From: Alkalinema pantanalense
GTDB lineage: Bacteria; Cyanobacteriota; Cyanobacteriia; Leptolyngbyales; Leptolyngbyaceae
DNA length: 64,000 nucleotides
Assembly: GCF_050753345.1 (NCBI RefSeq)
Contig: NZ_JBLZFX010000003.1
Span: forward strand, 62,001 to 126,000
Direction: 5' to 3'
The notes beneath the pieces are model-generated. The model worked only from the letters and a program-made list of their open reading frames with translations, made no database searches and was not told where the DNA came from. Shown here piece by piece: positions 19,176-27,364 of the stretch. Every line of letters starts with the position of its first letter. The stretch's first letter is position 1. The position numbers were made by a program, and so were the translations under genes.

Positions 19176-19649
19176 ATGCTAAGTCAGATGCAGCGTCTGA
19201 GTGTTGAAGCCGATGGTCGCTACGCTACCGATGAAGAGCTCAAATTTTTGGCCACCTATTTGAGATCCTATGACCAGCGCTTACAAACCTATCAGAAACT
19301 GCAAAGCTCGGAAACAACCCTGATTCAGCAGGTTTACGATCGCGTGCGAACCAAGGATCCGAATACATTTCGTAATGGAAATACCGATCACACCAGTATT
19401 TGCAAGCGCGACATGTCGATGAACCTACGGTACGCAGCTCTCGCGATGTTACTAGATGACACAGATACCTTGCGAGAAAAGCATTTGTTTTGGTGTCAGA
19501 CCATTATGCGCGCTTGTGGTATCCAACGGAAGTGCAATCTCATTTACTCCACCATGCAAGAGGTCACTCAACAACAACTCGACCCCGCGCAGGCTCGTTT
19601 GATTAACGGAGTCCTTGAACAAACTCAGCGATTGCTGGGTGGCGTCTAA
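19176..19649 (+). CDS. Phycobiliprotein-like protein A with conserved bilin Cys
   Basis: A 157-residue protein with the globin-like phycobiliprotein fold. The helix that carries the chromophore in phycocyanin and allophycocyanin is recognisable: CKRDMSMNLRYAALAML, with Cys76, Arg78 and Asp79 matching the attachment Cys and its two partner residues. GAGGAAG lies just before the ATG at 19176; the in-frame TTG at 19155 is less likely. It opens a cluster with two V4R proteins, a second phycobiliprotein-like gene and a kinase, similar to the Synechocystis slr0144-slr0152 group linked to photosystem II assembly. A role as an assembly factor, perhaps bilin-bearing, is inferred. It is clearly not a normal phycobilisome rod or core subunit. 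Confidence 0.75.
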   Translation: MLSQMQRLSVEADGRYATDEELKFLATYLRSYDQRLQTYQKLQSSETTLIQQVYDRVRTKDPNTFRNGNTDHTSICKRDMSMNLRYAALAMLLDDTDTLREKHLFWCQTIMRACGIQRKCNLIYSTMQEVTQQQLDPAQARLINGVLEQTQRLLGGV

Positions 19650-19654
19650 TGTTG

Positions 19655-19757
19655 TGCCTAGCCTAATTTTGCTTAGCCTAACTTTGCCTGGTCTAATTTT
19701 GCGCAATCGTTTATTTGCCTAGCATTCCACGCAGCCTAGCATTTCACACAGCCTAGT
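19655..19757. repeat. Degenerate GCCTAG-rich short repeats
   Basis: Between the first phycobiliprotein-like gene and the first V4R gene, about six degenerate units built on GCCTAGC and TAATTTTGC lie nearly head to tail, at about 16-20-base spacing. The array is AT-rich and noncoding. Confidence 0.6.
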
Positions 19758-19855
19758 ATTTACACCAGTCCCTTTCCTCTTCGCACATCCACTTTCAGCA
19801 ATCCTGCTTGAAGTTCATTCTGAAGCATTCTTAAGGAACATTCTGAGGCATTACG

Positions 19856-20536
19856 ATGACTGTGACACTGATTCACCAGAGTTCTGCGAAACGCACTAAT
19901 CCCAAGAAACATAACCATTACGGGTTTCAGGATTTCTTTCAATTCGATCCTGACAAGGGCACGATCGTGGATTGGAACAATAGCCAAAACATCATGGCGA
20001 CCGAAGATTTTATCATCGGCTTAGTGGAAGGGTTGGAAGAGGAAGTAGGAACCGCTTCCGCTGCAACGATGTACACGATCGGTTGTGAGTGGGGTCAGAA
20101 AGATGCCTTCTTTTTCGAAAAATGGTTTGAGAAGGAATTCGATCGTCCTGTCCGCCAAACAAGTTTGATGTTTCTCCTAGAAACTTGGTGGTGGCCGTTT
20201 ACTGCCCAGGGCTGGGGTCGGTGGGAAGTCGATCTCGGCGATCGTCGCCAAGGTTTTATGTTCATCAACTTATTTGACTCTGCGGTCGCTCGAACCCTGG
20301 GGGATGTGGGTAAACCCGTTTGTTTTCTCTACGCAGGGCTGTTTGCTGGCTTCTTTACCGAAATGGTGAAAAAACAACTGAGCTGCATTGAAATTCAGTG
20401 TTACTCCATGGGCGAAACCTATTGCAAGTTTTTGCTTGGTGGGAAGGAGCGCATTGATGCAGCAGCCTTTTGGATGAATGAAGGCGCAACCGCAAAAGAC
20501 ATTGAAAAACGCCTGCGTTCCGGAGAATTAAAATGA
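19856..20536 (+). CDS. V4R domain protein, Slr0144-like
   Basis: A 226-residue protein whose C-terminal half is a V4R (4-vinyl reductase) domain: AGLFAGFFTEMVKKQLSCIE, then QCYSMGETYCKFLLGG with the paired cysteines typical of the family. Upstream, LETWWWPFTAQGWGRWEVDL forms the rest of the sensor-like fold. V4R domains bind small ligands such as bilins or hydrocarbons. In Synechocystis the homologous Pap-operon proteins are needed for efficient photosystem II assembly. It overlaps the next gene by an ATGA junction at 20533-20536, so translation is probably coupled. I infer a bilin- or chlorophyll-intermediate-binding role; the ligand is unproven. Confidence 0.82.
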   Translation: MTVTLIHQSSAKRTNPKKHNHYGFQDFFQFDPDKGTIVDWNNSQNIMATEDFIIGLVEGLEEEVGTASAATMYTIGCEWGQKDAFFFEKWFEKEFDRPVRQTSLMFLLETWWWPFTAQGWGRWEVDLGDRRQGFMFINLFDSAVARTLGDVGKPVCFLYAGLFAGFFTEMVKKQLSCIEIQCYSMGETYCKFLLGGKERIDAAAFWMNEGATAKDIEKRLRSGELK

Positions 20537-20874
20537 TGGGTTTTGCTGAACCGACCTTGCCCCAAGACTGGCTTCTGACGCCAGTACAGCGTTTTTTGAG
20601 TCAGGTAAATTGGGAGGGGATTGAAGAAAGTCAGCGATCGCGATCGCTAGGGACATCGAGTCAACCGACCGGCGTTGATCCCAACTCACCCCTGCCTCTG
20701 AGCTTGACAGTCAGCCAGTTTATGACAGCGGTGAATTGGGAGGGAGCCATCATGGTAGATGTGAATGCGCTACCGACTGAGTTAACTGCGCTCGACGATC
20801 TGTTAGGTGATGCGGATGATGCCAGCGATAAAGAACCGAAATTTACCCTCACCGATTTTTCAGATTTGTTTTAA
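20533..20874 (+). CDS. Small acidic protein with duplicated NWEG motif, Slr0145-like
   Basis: A 113-residue protein lying between V4R and phycobiliprotein-like genes. Two copies of a short motif are visible: VQRFLSQVNWEGI near residue 18 and VSQFMTAVNWEGA near residue 62, separated by a Ser/Pro-rich linker. The C-terminus is acidic (DDLLGDADDASDKEPKFTL). No enzyme domain is present, so a docking or scaffold role is likely. The start overlaps the preceding stop; an in-frame ATG three bases later is also possible. Position in the cluster matches Slr0145, although I rely on gene order and motif rather than alignment. Confidence 0.7.
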   Translation: MMGFAEPTLPQDWLLTPVQRFLSQVNWEGIEESQRSRSLGTSSQPTGVDPNSPLPLSLTVSQFMTAVNWEGAIMVDVNALPTELTALDDLLGDADDASDKEPKFTLTDFSDLF

Positions 20875-20887
20875 AGGAGTTTGAGCC

Positions 20888-21385
20888 ATGCATCCTGTGA
20901 TTGAAACGCTGTTTGATGAAGCTGAAAATGGGTATATTCCGCCAGACACCTTAGCAGAGATGAATCAGTACATGAAATCTTTGCCGGAGCGACTCGCAGC
21001 CTATCGCACCCTCCGCGATCGCGAAATTCCAATCATGCAAAAGGTAGCGGATGAACTGCAATCACAATTCAGTGGGGAAACCGTAGAACGGCTAGAACAA
21101 AGCCTAAAAGCAGGAATTCTGGCAGTTCGGCACTGTGCCATGGCGATGTTGATGCAGGATGAACGCTATCTAGAGGAACGCCTGTTAACTTGGTTGGAGG
21201 AAACCAGCCAAATTTACAATACCCAATCAATCGATCGCGTCCTTTATCCGTTAATTCGAGATCATCTCAACCAGATCTTGAATGCTAATCAAATGCGGTT
21301 ATTTGAGCCTTTCTTCAGCAAAGTGCACCACGGCGTTGTATCGAGTGAAGAAGATTCCTTATTAACCGTTGCAGGGATTTTCTAG
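20888..21385 (+). CDS. Phycobiliprotein-like protein B lacking the bilin Cys
   Basis: A 165-residue globin-like phycobiliprotein homologue, Slr0146-like by position. The helix SLKAGILAVRHCAMAML aligns with the chromophore helix of protein A, but Ser72 replaces the attachment Cys, and the partner Arg and Asp are also lost. It therefore probably cannot carry a bilin at the canonical site. AAAGGAG lies eight bases before the ATG. It follows the NWEG protein by 13 bases and is presumably co-translated with it. The two homologues suggest a heterodimer resembling the alpha/beta pair, which is an inference. Confidence 0.75.
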   Translation: MHPVIETLFDEAENGYIPPDTLAEMNQYMKSLPERLAAYRTLRDREIPIMQKVADELQSQFSGETVERLEQSLKAGILAVRHCAMAMLMQDERYLEERLLTWLEETSQIYNTQSIDRVLYPLIRDHLNQILNANQMRLFEPFFSKVHHGVVSSEEDSLLTVAGIF

Positions 21386-21474
21386 ACTAAACCCGTTAGC
21401 CTAGGAAATCTTCTTGATGTTTTCCATGAATCTTTTGCAATGACCTAATCACATATTGCGGACATTTATCAGCC

Positions 21475-22134
21475 ATGATTTCTGTTGAGGATCTACTGGT
21501 CAAAAATACATTGCCAGGAAACTACTACGCCAACCAAGCCTATTTTCGAGGCGACTTGGAAATGGGGCTACTAGAGAATCGACGGGGCGATCGACTGTTG
21601 GCAATTCCCAAGAGTTTGATCCAAGCGATTTACTCTGGCCTGAACCAAGAAACAGGACAAGCTTCTCGCCTCGTTCTATTCAACTGTGGTCGCTGGTGGG
21701 GCAAAAACTTCTACAATCGCTTCCGGGATGAGGTCTCTAACTACTACAGTGCACCGATCGTGGATATGAGCATGGCAGAATTTTTGCAATGTCTACGCAA
21801 TTGTTGGGCCACCTATGGTTGGGGCAAGCTAGAATTTGACCAAACCTATCATCAGCGGGGCTTTTTGATCATCAAAACGCAAAACTCGAGCTTTGCAGAC
21901 CACGGCTTAGAAGGGCAATCTTTGCCAGCCTGCTCCCTGGAAGCCGGGGTTTTATCCTCCTTTTTTAGCCAACTGACTGGGCGCGACCTCCATTGTGTGC
22001 AAACCGATTGTGAATCCTTAGGCGCAGAATGCAATACCTTTGTGATTGGGTTGCGTAAACGTTTGGAATCGGCTGAAGCCATGGTAGAAAACGGCCTTGA
22101 CCATAATTCCATCATGCCTCGTTTGTGCGGCTAA
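21475..22134 (+). CDS. V4R domain protein, Slr0147-like
   Basis: A 219-residue second V4R protein. Landmarks are CGRWWGKNFYNRF, ATYGWGKLEFDQTYHQRGF and the C-terminal V4R part LEAGVLSSFFSQLTGRDLHC then QTDCESLGAECNTFVIG, again with cysteines around the ligand pocket. It is paralogous to the upstream V4R gene but more diverged at the N-terminus. The Synechocystis Slr0147 homologue belongs to the photosystem II assembly operon. About 90 bases separate it from the previous gene. Ligand and partners are unknown. Confidence 0.8.
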   Translation: MISVEDLLVKNTLPGNYYANQAYFRGDLEMGLLENRRGDRLLAIPKSLIQAIYSGLNQETGQASRLVLFNCGRWWGKNFYNRFRDEVSNYYSAPIVDMSMAEFLQCLRNCWATYGWGKLEFDQTYHQRGFLIIKTQNSSFADHGLEGQSLPACSLEAGVLSSFFSQLTGRDLHCVQTDCESLGAECNTFVIGLRKRLESAEAMVENGLDHNSIMPRLCG

Positions 22135-22253
22135 GCGGATTTTTAAAGATTCGGTTAACATGCGCGATCTTTGACCGGGGACAGTCTAGCAAGTAAATTC
22201 GGTGTCTTGTCCAAACTGAGTGTATTACCCCAATATGCTGAGGAGCACTGATT

Positions 22254-23792
22254 GTGGCTACGCAAAAAAAAAGCTCCAAATACAGACTCCTTGGGCTAAT
22301 CGGTCGGGGACAGTTTGGTCGTGTCCACTGTGCAATACATCGATCGACCGGACAGCTAGTGGCCCTCAAGGAATTAGATCCCGTTCGTTTTCCGACCCAT
22401 CAGTTTCTGCGTGAGTTACGCTTTTTACTCACATTGCACCATCCCAATATTGTGACCTGCTGGGCCTGTGAGCATTCTCCCACCGGGCGTTATCTCGTGA
22501 TGGATTACTGTGAGGGGGGAACGTTGCGTAACCTACTGGATGCCTACGGATCCTTACCGATCACCCTCGCACTGTCGATCGTGGAAGATATTCTCGCGGG
22601 ATTGGCCCACGCCCATGCCTGTGGCATTATCCATTGCGATATCAAGCCAGAAAATATTCTGCTGCATCTCCATGACCAAGGCTGGACAGCGCGACTGTCG
22701 GACTTTGGAATTGCCCGATTAAGCCAAGAGTTAACGCCCCACAGTGGTTTCACAGGATCCCCAGCCTATATGGCTCCTGAGCGTTTTTATGGGCAGCAGT
22801 CCATGACAGCAGACACCTATGCAGTCGGGGTCTTGCTCTATGAAATGTTGGTGGGCGATCGACCCTTTACGGGTACGCCTGGAGCCTTAATGGCCGCCCA
22901 TTTCAGTCAGGCCGTCTGTTTTCCAGGCAACATCCCTGAGGCATTACAACGCTTTCTGCGTAAAGCGCTGGCTAAGCTGCAAGCCCAACGGTTTCAGTCC
23001 GCAGGGGAGATGTTGGTCGCACTCCAACAAATGCAACAGGCTGAGTCTGCCCCCTCCCATTCTCTCAATCATCTGCCCCAACCCTGGCTTGCACCATTAG
23101 TTGAAAGGCAAATCGTCGAATGGCAGACTCTACCCACCATTAGCTGGGTTCCACCTACTCCCTTACCGTCGAGTCAGCCTTCCCTCACAGGTGATGCCAC
23201 GCAAACGATCTATGCCCATTCACTCCAGGGCCATTGGAGGGCAACCTTAGAAACAACTACAGGACAGCTTGAAATTCGATCGGGCAACCATTACCAATCA
23301 CGCTACAGCTTAAAATTGCCGACCCCGATCGCCAGAGAATGCGTCGTGCAAATCGTCCCACTCAGCAGCAAACATCTCGCGATCGTGATCCGGAGTCAGC
23401 GGCAACCGCAAGCCCCTGGGATCAGTCCCACCACGCAACTACTAATTATCAATCGGCGGGGAAAGCGCGTGGGAGATCTCCGGCTAGACCTCGATCTTCA
23501 ACAACTCTGGTCTGGATCCACACCCTATCAAGTCTGGGCCACCGAGGCAGGAGATCGAACCAGCATCCTATTCATTCAGTTCAAACCTTTTACAATTCGT
23601 CGCATTGCTCTCAATATCAATCCCCAGCATGTGATCAATACAGAGCAAGGAACGATCGTTCTCGACGCGCAAGGTCAGGGCTGCTTGTTAGACAAGGCGG
23701 GGGGATTCCAGTCTAAAATTCAACGCCCGATCGAGCCCCAATCTCCCGCTGCCCAGGTTCAATCAGCCGCTGCCGTTAATCAGCTCATCTGA
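22254..23792 (+). CDS. Serine/threonine protein kinase, SpkG-like
   Basis: A 512-residue Hanks-type kinase. Kinase landmarks occupy residues about 10-265: GRGQFGRVH (P-loop), VALKELD (ATP lysine), HCDIKPENILL (catalytic loop), DFGIARL and APERFYG. The catalytic loop has HCD in place of HRD, so activation-loop control may be reduced. The remaining 245 residues form a Gln- and Pro-rich linker and a beta-rich C-terminal domain with no transmembrane segment. The start is GTG with AGGAG ten bases upstream. Its position after V4R and phycobiliprotein-like genes corresponds to Slr0152 (SpkG) in Synechocystis, and it may phosphorylate products of this cluster. Confidence 0.85.
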   Translation: MATQKKSSKYRLLGLIGRGQFGRVHCAIHRSTGQLVALKELDPVRFPTHQFLRELRFLLTLHHPNIVTCWACEHSPTGRYLVMDYCEGGTLRNLLDAYGSLPITLALSIVEDILAGLAHAHACGIIHCDIKPENILLHLHDQGWTARLSDFGIARLSQELTPHSGFTGSPAYMAPERFYGQQSMTADTYAVGVLLYEMLVGDRPFTGTPGALMAAHFSQAVCFPGNIPEALQRFLRKALAKLQAQRFQSAGEMLVALQQMQQAESAPSHSLNHLPQPWLAPLVERQIVEWQTLPTISWVPPTPLPSSQPSLTGDATQTIYAHSLQGHWRATLETTTGQLEIRSGNHYQSRYSLKLPTPIARECVVQIVPLSSKHLAIVIRSQRQPQAPGISPTTQLLIINRRGKRVGDLRLDLDLQQLWSGSTPYQVWATEAGDRTSILFIQFKPFTIRRIALNINPQHVINTEQGTIVLDAQGQGCLLDKAGGFQSKIQRPIEPQSPAAQVQSAAAVNQLI

Positions 23793-23884
23793 GAATCTCT
23801 TCAACAAAGATGAAGAAATATAACGAAATGGGACGGCCTATGCTCTAAACTAGATCCCCGAACTCATTTACTCAACATACCTCC

Positions 23885-24598
23885 ATGGCCTTGGATTGGT
23901 TAACGCCTAGCCACTTCGTGATTCTGGGATTTCTCGTCTGCTTTGCGATCGTCCACAGTGGGCTGGCCGCCCTCCGATCGATCGGGGAAGCCAAAATTGG
24001 GGCGCGGGCCTATCGCATTGTGTTTGCCTTAGCCAGCCTGGGGTTGGCGGTTCCCATGGTGATTTATTTTTTCAATCATCGTTACGATGGGGCGCAACTA
24101 TGGAATCTCCAGGGCGTTCCTGGCATACAGACAACGGTTTGGATCTTGTCGGCAATTTCCTTCCTATTCCTCTACCCCGCCACCTTTAATTTGCTGGAAG
24201 TGGCCGCCCTTAAAAAGCCACAAGTTCATCTTTACGAAACAGGCATTATTCGAATCAGCCGCCATCCCCAGATGGTAGGGCAAGTAATTTGGTGTTTTGC
24301 CCATCTGTTGTGGTTAGGTACAAGCTTTATGGTCGTGACCTGTGCAGGGTTAGTCGCGCACCATTTATTTGCGGTATGGCATGGCGATCGCCGCTTAGCC
24401 CAGCGCTATGGGGAAGCCTTTAATCAGGTCAAAGATCGTACTTCTGTGATCCCGTTTTTGGCCATTTTGCAGGGTCACCAAAGTCTCAAATGGCAAGAAT
24501 TTCTGCGACCGGCCTATGTGGGCGTCGGCGGCTTTGTTCTCTTGTTCTGGTGGTTACATCCCTTGCTCATTCAGGGCACGAGCCGACTGTATTGGTAG
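23885..24598 (+). CDS. NnrU family membrane protein, Z-ISO-like
   Basis: A 237-residue integral membrane protein with about six to seven hydrophobic spans. The family signature GIIRISRHPQMVGQVIW lies near residue 120, with HLLWLG and VAHHLFAVWHGDRRL after it. NnrU proteins are related to plant 15-cis-zeta-carotene isomerase (Z-ISO), a heme-dependent enzyme of carotenoid synthesis, and the conserved histidines are present. Whether this copy isomerises zeta-carotene or has another role is not determined. Start at the ATG at 23885; no strong ribosome-binding site. It stands between the kinase and a thioredoxin gene without tight spacing. Confidence 0.8.
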   Translation: MALDWLTPSHFVILGFLVCFAIVHSGLAALRSIGEAKIGARAYRIVFALASLGLAVPMVIYFFNHRYDGAQLWNLQGVPGIQTTVWILSAISFLFLYPATFNLLEVAALKKPQVHLYETGIIRISRHPQMVGQVIWCFAHLLWLGTSFMVVTCAGLVAHHLFAVWHGDRRLAQRYGEAFNQVKDRTSVIPFLAILQGHQSLKWQEFLRPAYVGVGGFVLLFWWLHPLLIQGTSRLYW

Positions 24599-24859
24599 AT
24601 TCTGAGGGAGAAGATTCTGGACAGAGGACATTCTGACTGGTTAGGTCTGAGTCAAGAAAACTCTACCGATGGCGGAAAATCATTTAGCCAACCCTTTAGC
24701 ATCTCTTCAGGATCTTCTGACACGGGATCTTCTGACAATTGTGCAATTGCAGGGTTGAAATATTTTGCTGCGCATTAGACATCATGATTCCACGTAGCGA
24801 AAATGTGAAACACCCTGGTAGACTGATCCCTAAGGAATAGTAAAAGTGCTTAACAAGCT

Positions 24860-25189
24860 ATGCCATCGGTTATTAATGAGCAGGCATTTGCCCAAGAGGT
24901 TCTCCAATCTTCAACCCCTGTTTTAGTTCATTTCTGGGCACCCTGGTGTGGGGTCTGCCGTATGATTGAACCGGCCTTGGAACGAGTTCGATCGGAGTTT
25001 GGGGAGTCCCTGAAGTTGGTGGGGATCAATGCTGATGAGAATCTCAGATTAACAAGTAGCTATCGAATTACGAATTTGCCAACGGTCTTAGTTTTCAAAG
25101 AAGGGCGACTTTTACACCGCATCGAGCAACTTCACCGCAAAGATGAAGTCAAATCGTCTCTAGAGAAGGTTCTATCCCTCATCCACTAG
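24860..25189 (+). CDS. Thioredoxin with WCGVC active site
   Basis: A 109-residue single-domain thioredoxin: VLVHFWAPWCGVC has the redox pair at Cys30 and Cys33, and TNLPTVLVF supplies the cis-proline. The proline of the usual WCGPC is replaced by valine, which typically shifts redox potential. That resembles the divergent cyanobacterial class often called TrxC, whose targets are poorly known. The protein is cytosolic, with no signal peptide. A strong terminator follows at 25211, so it is its own transcription unit. Confidence 0.88.
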   Translation: MPSVINEQAFAQEVLQSSTPVLVHFWAPWCGVCRMIEPALERVRSEFGESLKLVGINADENLRLTSSYRITNLPTVLVFKEGRLLHRIEQLHRKDEVKSSLEKVLSLIH

Positions 25190-25210
25190 CCATGAATACG
25201 ATCGCAAAAG

Positions 25211-25236
25211 GGTGGGCAAGATTGCCTACCTTTTTT
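25211..25236 (+). terminator. Rho-independent terminator after thioredoxin
   Basis: An 8-bp stem GGTGGGCA/TGCCTACC, including one G-U pair, with a 4-base loop is followed by six Ts. Confidence 0.8.
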
Positions 25237-25300
25237 GTGATGTGGGATAGGCTATTAAGGGTATGTATGGAAGAATAGTCACTTCAATTAGGCGTGAGTA

Positions 25301-27364
25301 ATGGAACCGATCTATGAGTACGCCTGGATCATTCCGGTATTACCTCTGATGGGGGCAATGCTGGTGGGTTTGGGTCTAATCTCCTTCAACAAAGACATGA
25401 ACCGTCTGCGGAAGGCGACCTCCACGTTTATCGTGTCGCTGATCGGCACAGCGATGGTTCTGTCCTTCAGTATTTTGTGGAGCCAGTGGCAGGGCCATGC
25501 TCCCTATACCCGCATGATTGAATGGGCAGCAGCGGGGGATTTCCACCTGCAAATGGGCTATACGATCGATGCCCTCACCTCAATGATGTTGGTCGTGGTG
25601 ACGACCGTAGCCTTTTTGGTGATGATTTACACCGATGGCTACATGTCCCACGACCCCAGTTATGTCCGGTTTTATGCCTATTTAAGTTTATTTAGTTCCT
25701 CAATGCTGGGTTTGGTGATCAGCCCGAACCTAGTGCAAGTTTATGTGTTCTGGGAACTGGTGGGGATGTGTTCCTACCTGCTGATTGGTTTTTGGTTCGA
25801 TCGTAAACCCGCAGCAGATGCTTGCCAAAAGGCATTTGTGACCAACCGTGTGGGTGACTTTGGCTTGCTACTTGGCATCCTCGGGCTGTACTGGTGTACC
25901 CGCAGCTTTGACTTTGGCACGATCGGCGAGCGACTCCAGGATCTCGTAGCCAATGGCACCGTCAGCGGTGGACTAGCCGCCCTGTTAGCCATCCTGGTCT
26001 TTCTCGGCCCCGTCGCCAAGTCTGCCCAATTTCCCCTCCATGTCTGGCTGCCAGACGCAATGGAAGGTCCAACGCCGATTTCTGCGCTTATTCATGCAGC
26101 CACGATGGTGGCCGCTGGTGTGTTTCTGATTGCCCGCATGTTTCCCGTCTTCGAGCACATTCCAGTGGCAATGGATGTTATTGCTTGGACGGGTGCGATT
26201 ACTGCCTTCATCGGAGCTACGACCGCAATTACACAAAACGACATCAAGAAAGGGCTGGCCTACTCCACCATGTCGCAGTTGGGCTACATGGTCATGGCCA
26301 TGGGCGTCGGAGCTTATAGTGCTGGTTTATTTCACCTGATGACCCATGCCTACTTCAAAGCCATGCTGTTCTTGGGATCAGGTTCCGTGATCCATGGCAT
26401 GGAAGGCGTGGTTGGCCACAATCCAGCCTATGCCCAAGACATGCGATTGATGGGTGGATTGCGAAAATACATGCCCATCACCGCCATCACCTTTTTGATT
26501 GGGACGCTGGCGATTTGCGGGATTCCGCCCTTTGCGGGATTCTGGTCGAAGGACGAAATTTTGCACCAAGCCTACGAAGCCAATCCTGCCCTCTGGGGTG
26601 TTGGATTTATCACCGCTGGGATCACGGCGTTCTACATGTTCCGTATGTATTTCAGCACCTTTGAGGGCGACTTCCGAGGGCAAGATGCTGCGGTGCTGAA
26701 TGTGATCGAAGGGGAACAACTGCGCCGCATGGGCATTGCCGCTGGCCCTGGCGCGATGCATTCCAAGGAACTGAGTGCCAAAGCAGATCATGGCCATGAT
26801 CATCATGATGATCACCATGCCAGCAAACCCCATGAGTCTCCCATTACAATGACGCTGCCCTTGATGGTTTTGGCAGTGCCTTCCATCGGGATTGGTTTGT
26901 TAGGAACCCCCTTTGCCAACTACTTTGAAGCCTTCATCCATGCACCGGGTGAAGTGTTCCATCAAGAAGCAGTGGATCTGCCGGAATTCTTGATCATGGG
27001 CGGTAGCTCAGTGGGCATTGGCCTGATTGGTATCACGATCGCGCTGATGATGTACCTCCAGAAAAAGATTGATCCCGCTAGCATCGCTGAGAAATTCCCT
27101 AGCCTGTACAACCTGTCTAAGAACAAGTGGTACTTTGACGAAATTTATGATGCGGTCTTTGTGAAAGGATCCCGTCGTATCGCTCGCCAAGTCTTGGAAG
27201 TGGACTATAAGGTAGTCGATGGGGTAGTCAACTTAACGGGTTTGGTCACCTTGCTGACGGGGGAAGGCTTGAAATACTTTGAGAATGGACGGGCGCAATT
27301 CTATGCACTCATCATTTTCGGGGCAGTTTTGGGCTTTGTGATTGTCTCAGGGATCACAGGATAG
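25301..27364 (+). CDS. ndhF: NAD(P)H-quinone oxidoreductase subunit F (NdhF1)
   Basis: A 687-residue proton-pumping subunit of the thylakoid NDH-1L complex, used in respiration and cyclic electron flow. The antiporter-like core is clear: DALTSMMLVVVTTVAFLVMI, FWELVGMCSYLLIGFW, LPDAMEGPTPISALIHAATM and STMSQLGYMVMAMGVGAY. A histidine-rich cytosolic stretch (DHGHDHHDDHH) lies near residues 495-510, and the long C-terminal lateral-helix region follows. The size and the neighbouring ndhD identify the NdhF1/NdhD1 pair of respiratory NDH-1L rather than the CO2-uptake NdhF3/F4 forms. Confidence 0.95.
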   Translation: MEPIYEYAWIIPVLPLMGAMLVGLGLISFNKDMNRLRKATSTFIVSLIGTAMVLSFSILWSQWQGHAPYTRMIEWAAAGDFHLQMGYTIDALTSMMLVVVTTVAFLVMIYTDGYMSHDPSYVRFYAYLSLFSSSMLGLVISPNLVQVYVFWELVGMCSYLLIGFWFDRKPAADACQKAFVTNRVGDFGLLLGILGLYWCTRSFDFGTIGERLQDLVANGTVSGGLAALLAILVFLGPVAKSAQFPLHVWLPDAMEGPTPISALIHAATMVAAGVFLIARMFPVFEHIPVAMDVIAWTGAITAFIGATTAITQNDIKKGLAYSTMSQLGYMVMAMGVGAYSAGLFHLMTHAYFKAMLFLGSGSVIHGMEGVVGHNPAYAQDMRLMGGLRKYMPITAITFLIGTLAICGIPPFAGFWSKDEILHQAYEANPALWGVGFITAGITAFYMFRMYFSTFEGDFRGQDAAVLNVIEGEQLRRMGIAAGPGAMHSKELSAKADHGHDHHDDHHASKPHESPITMTLPLMVLAVPSIGIGLLGTPFANYFEAFIHAPGEVFHQEAVDLPEFLIMGGSSVGIGLIGITIALMMYLQKKIDPASIAEKFPSLYNLSKNKWYFDEIYDAVFVKGSRRIARQVLEVDYKVVDGVVNLTGLVTLLTGEGLKYFENGRAQFYALIIFGAVLGFVIVSGITG

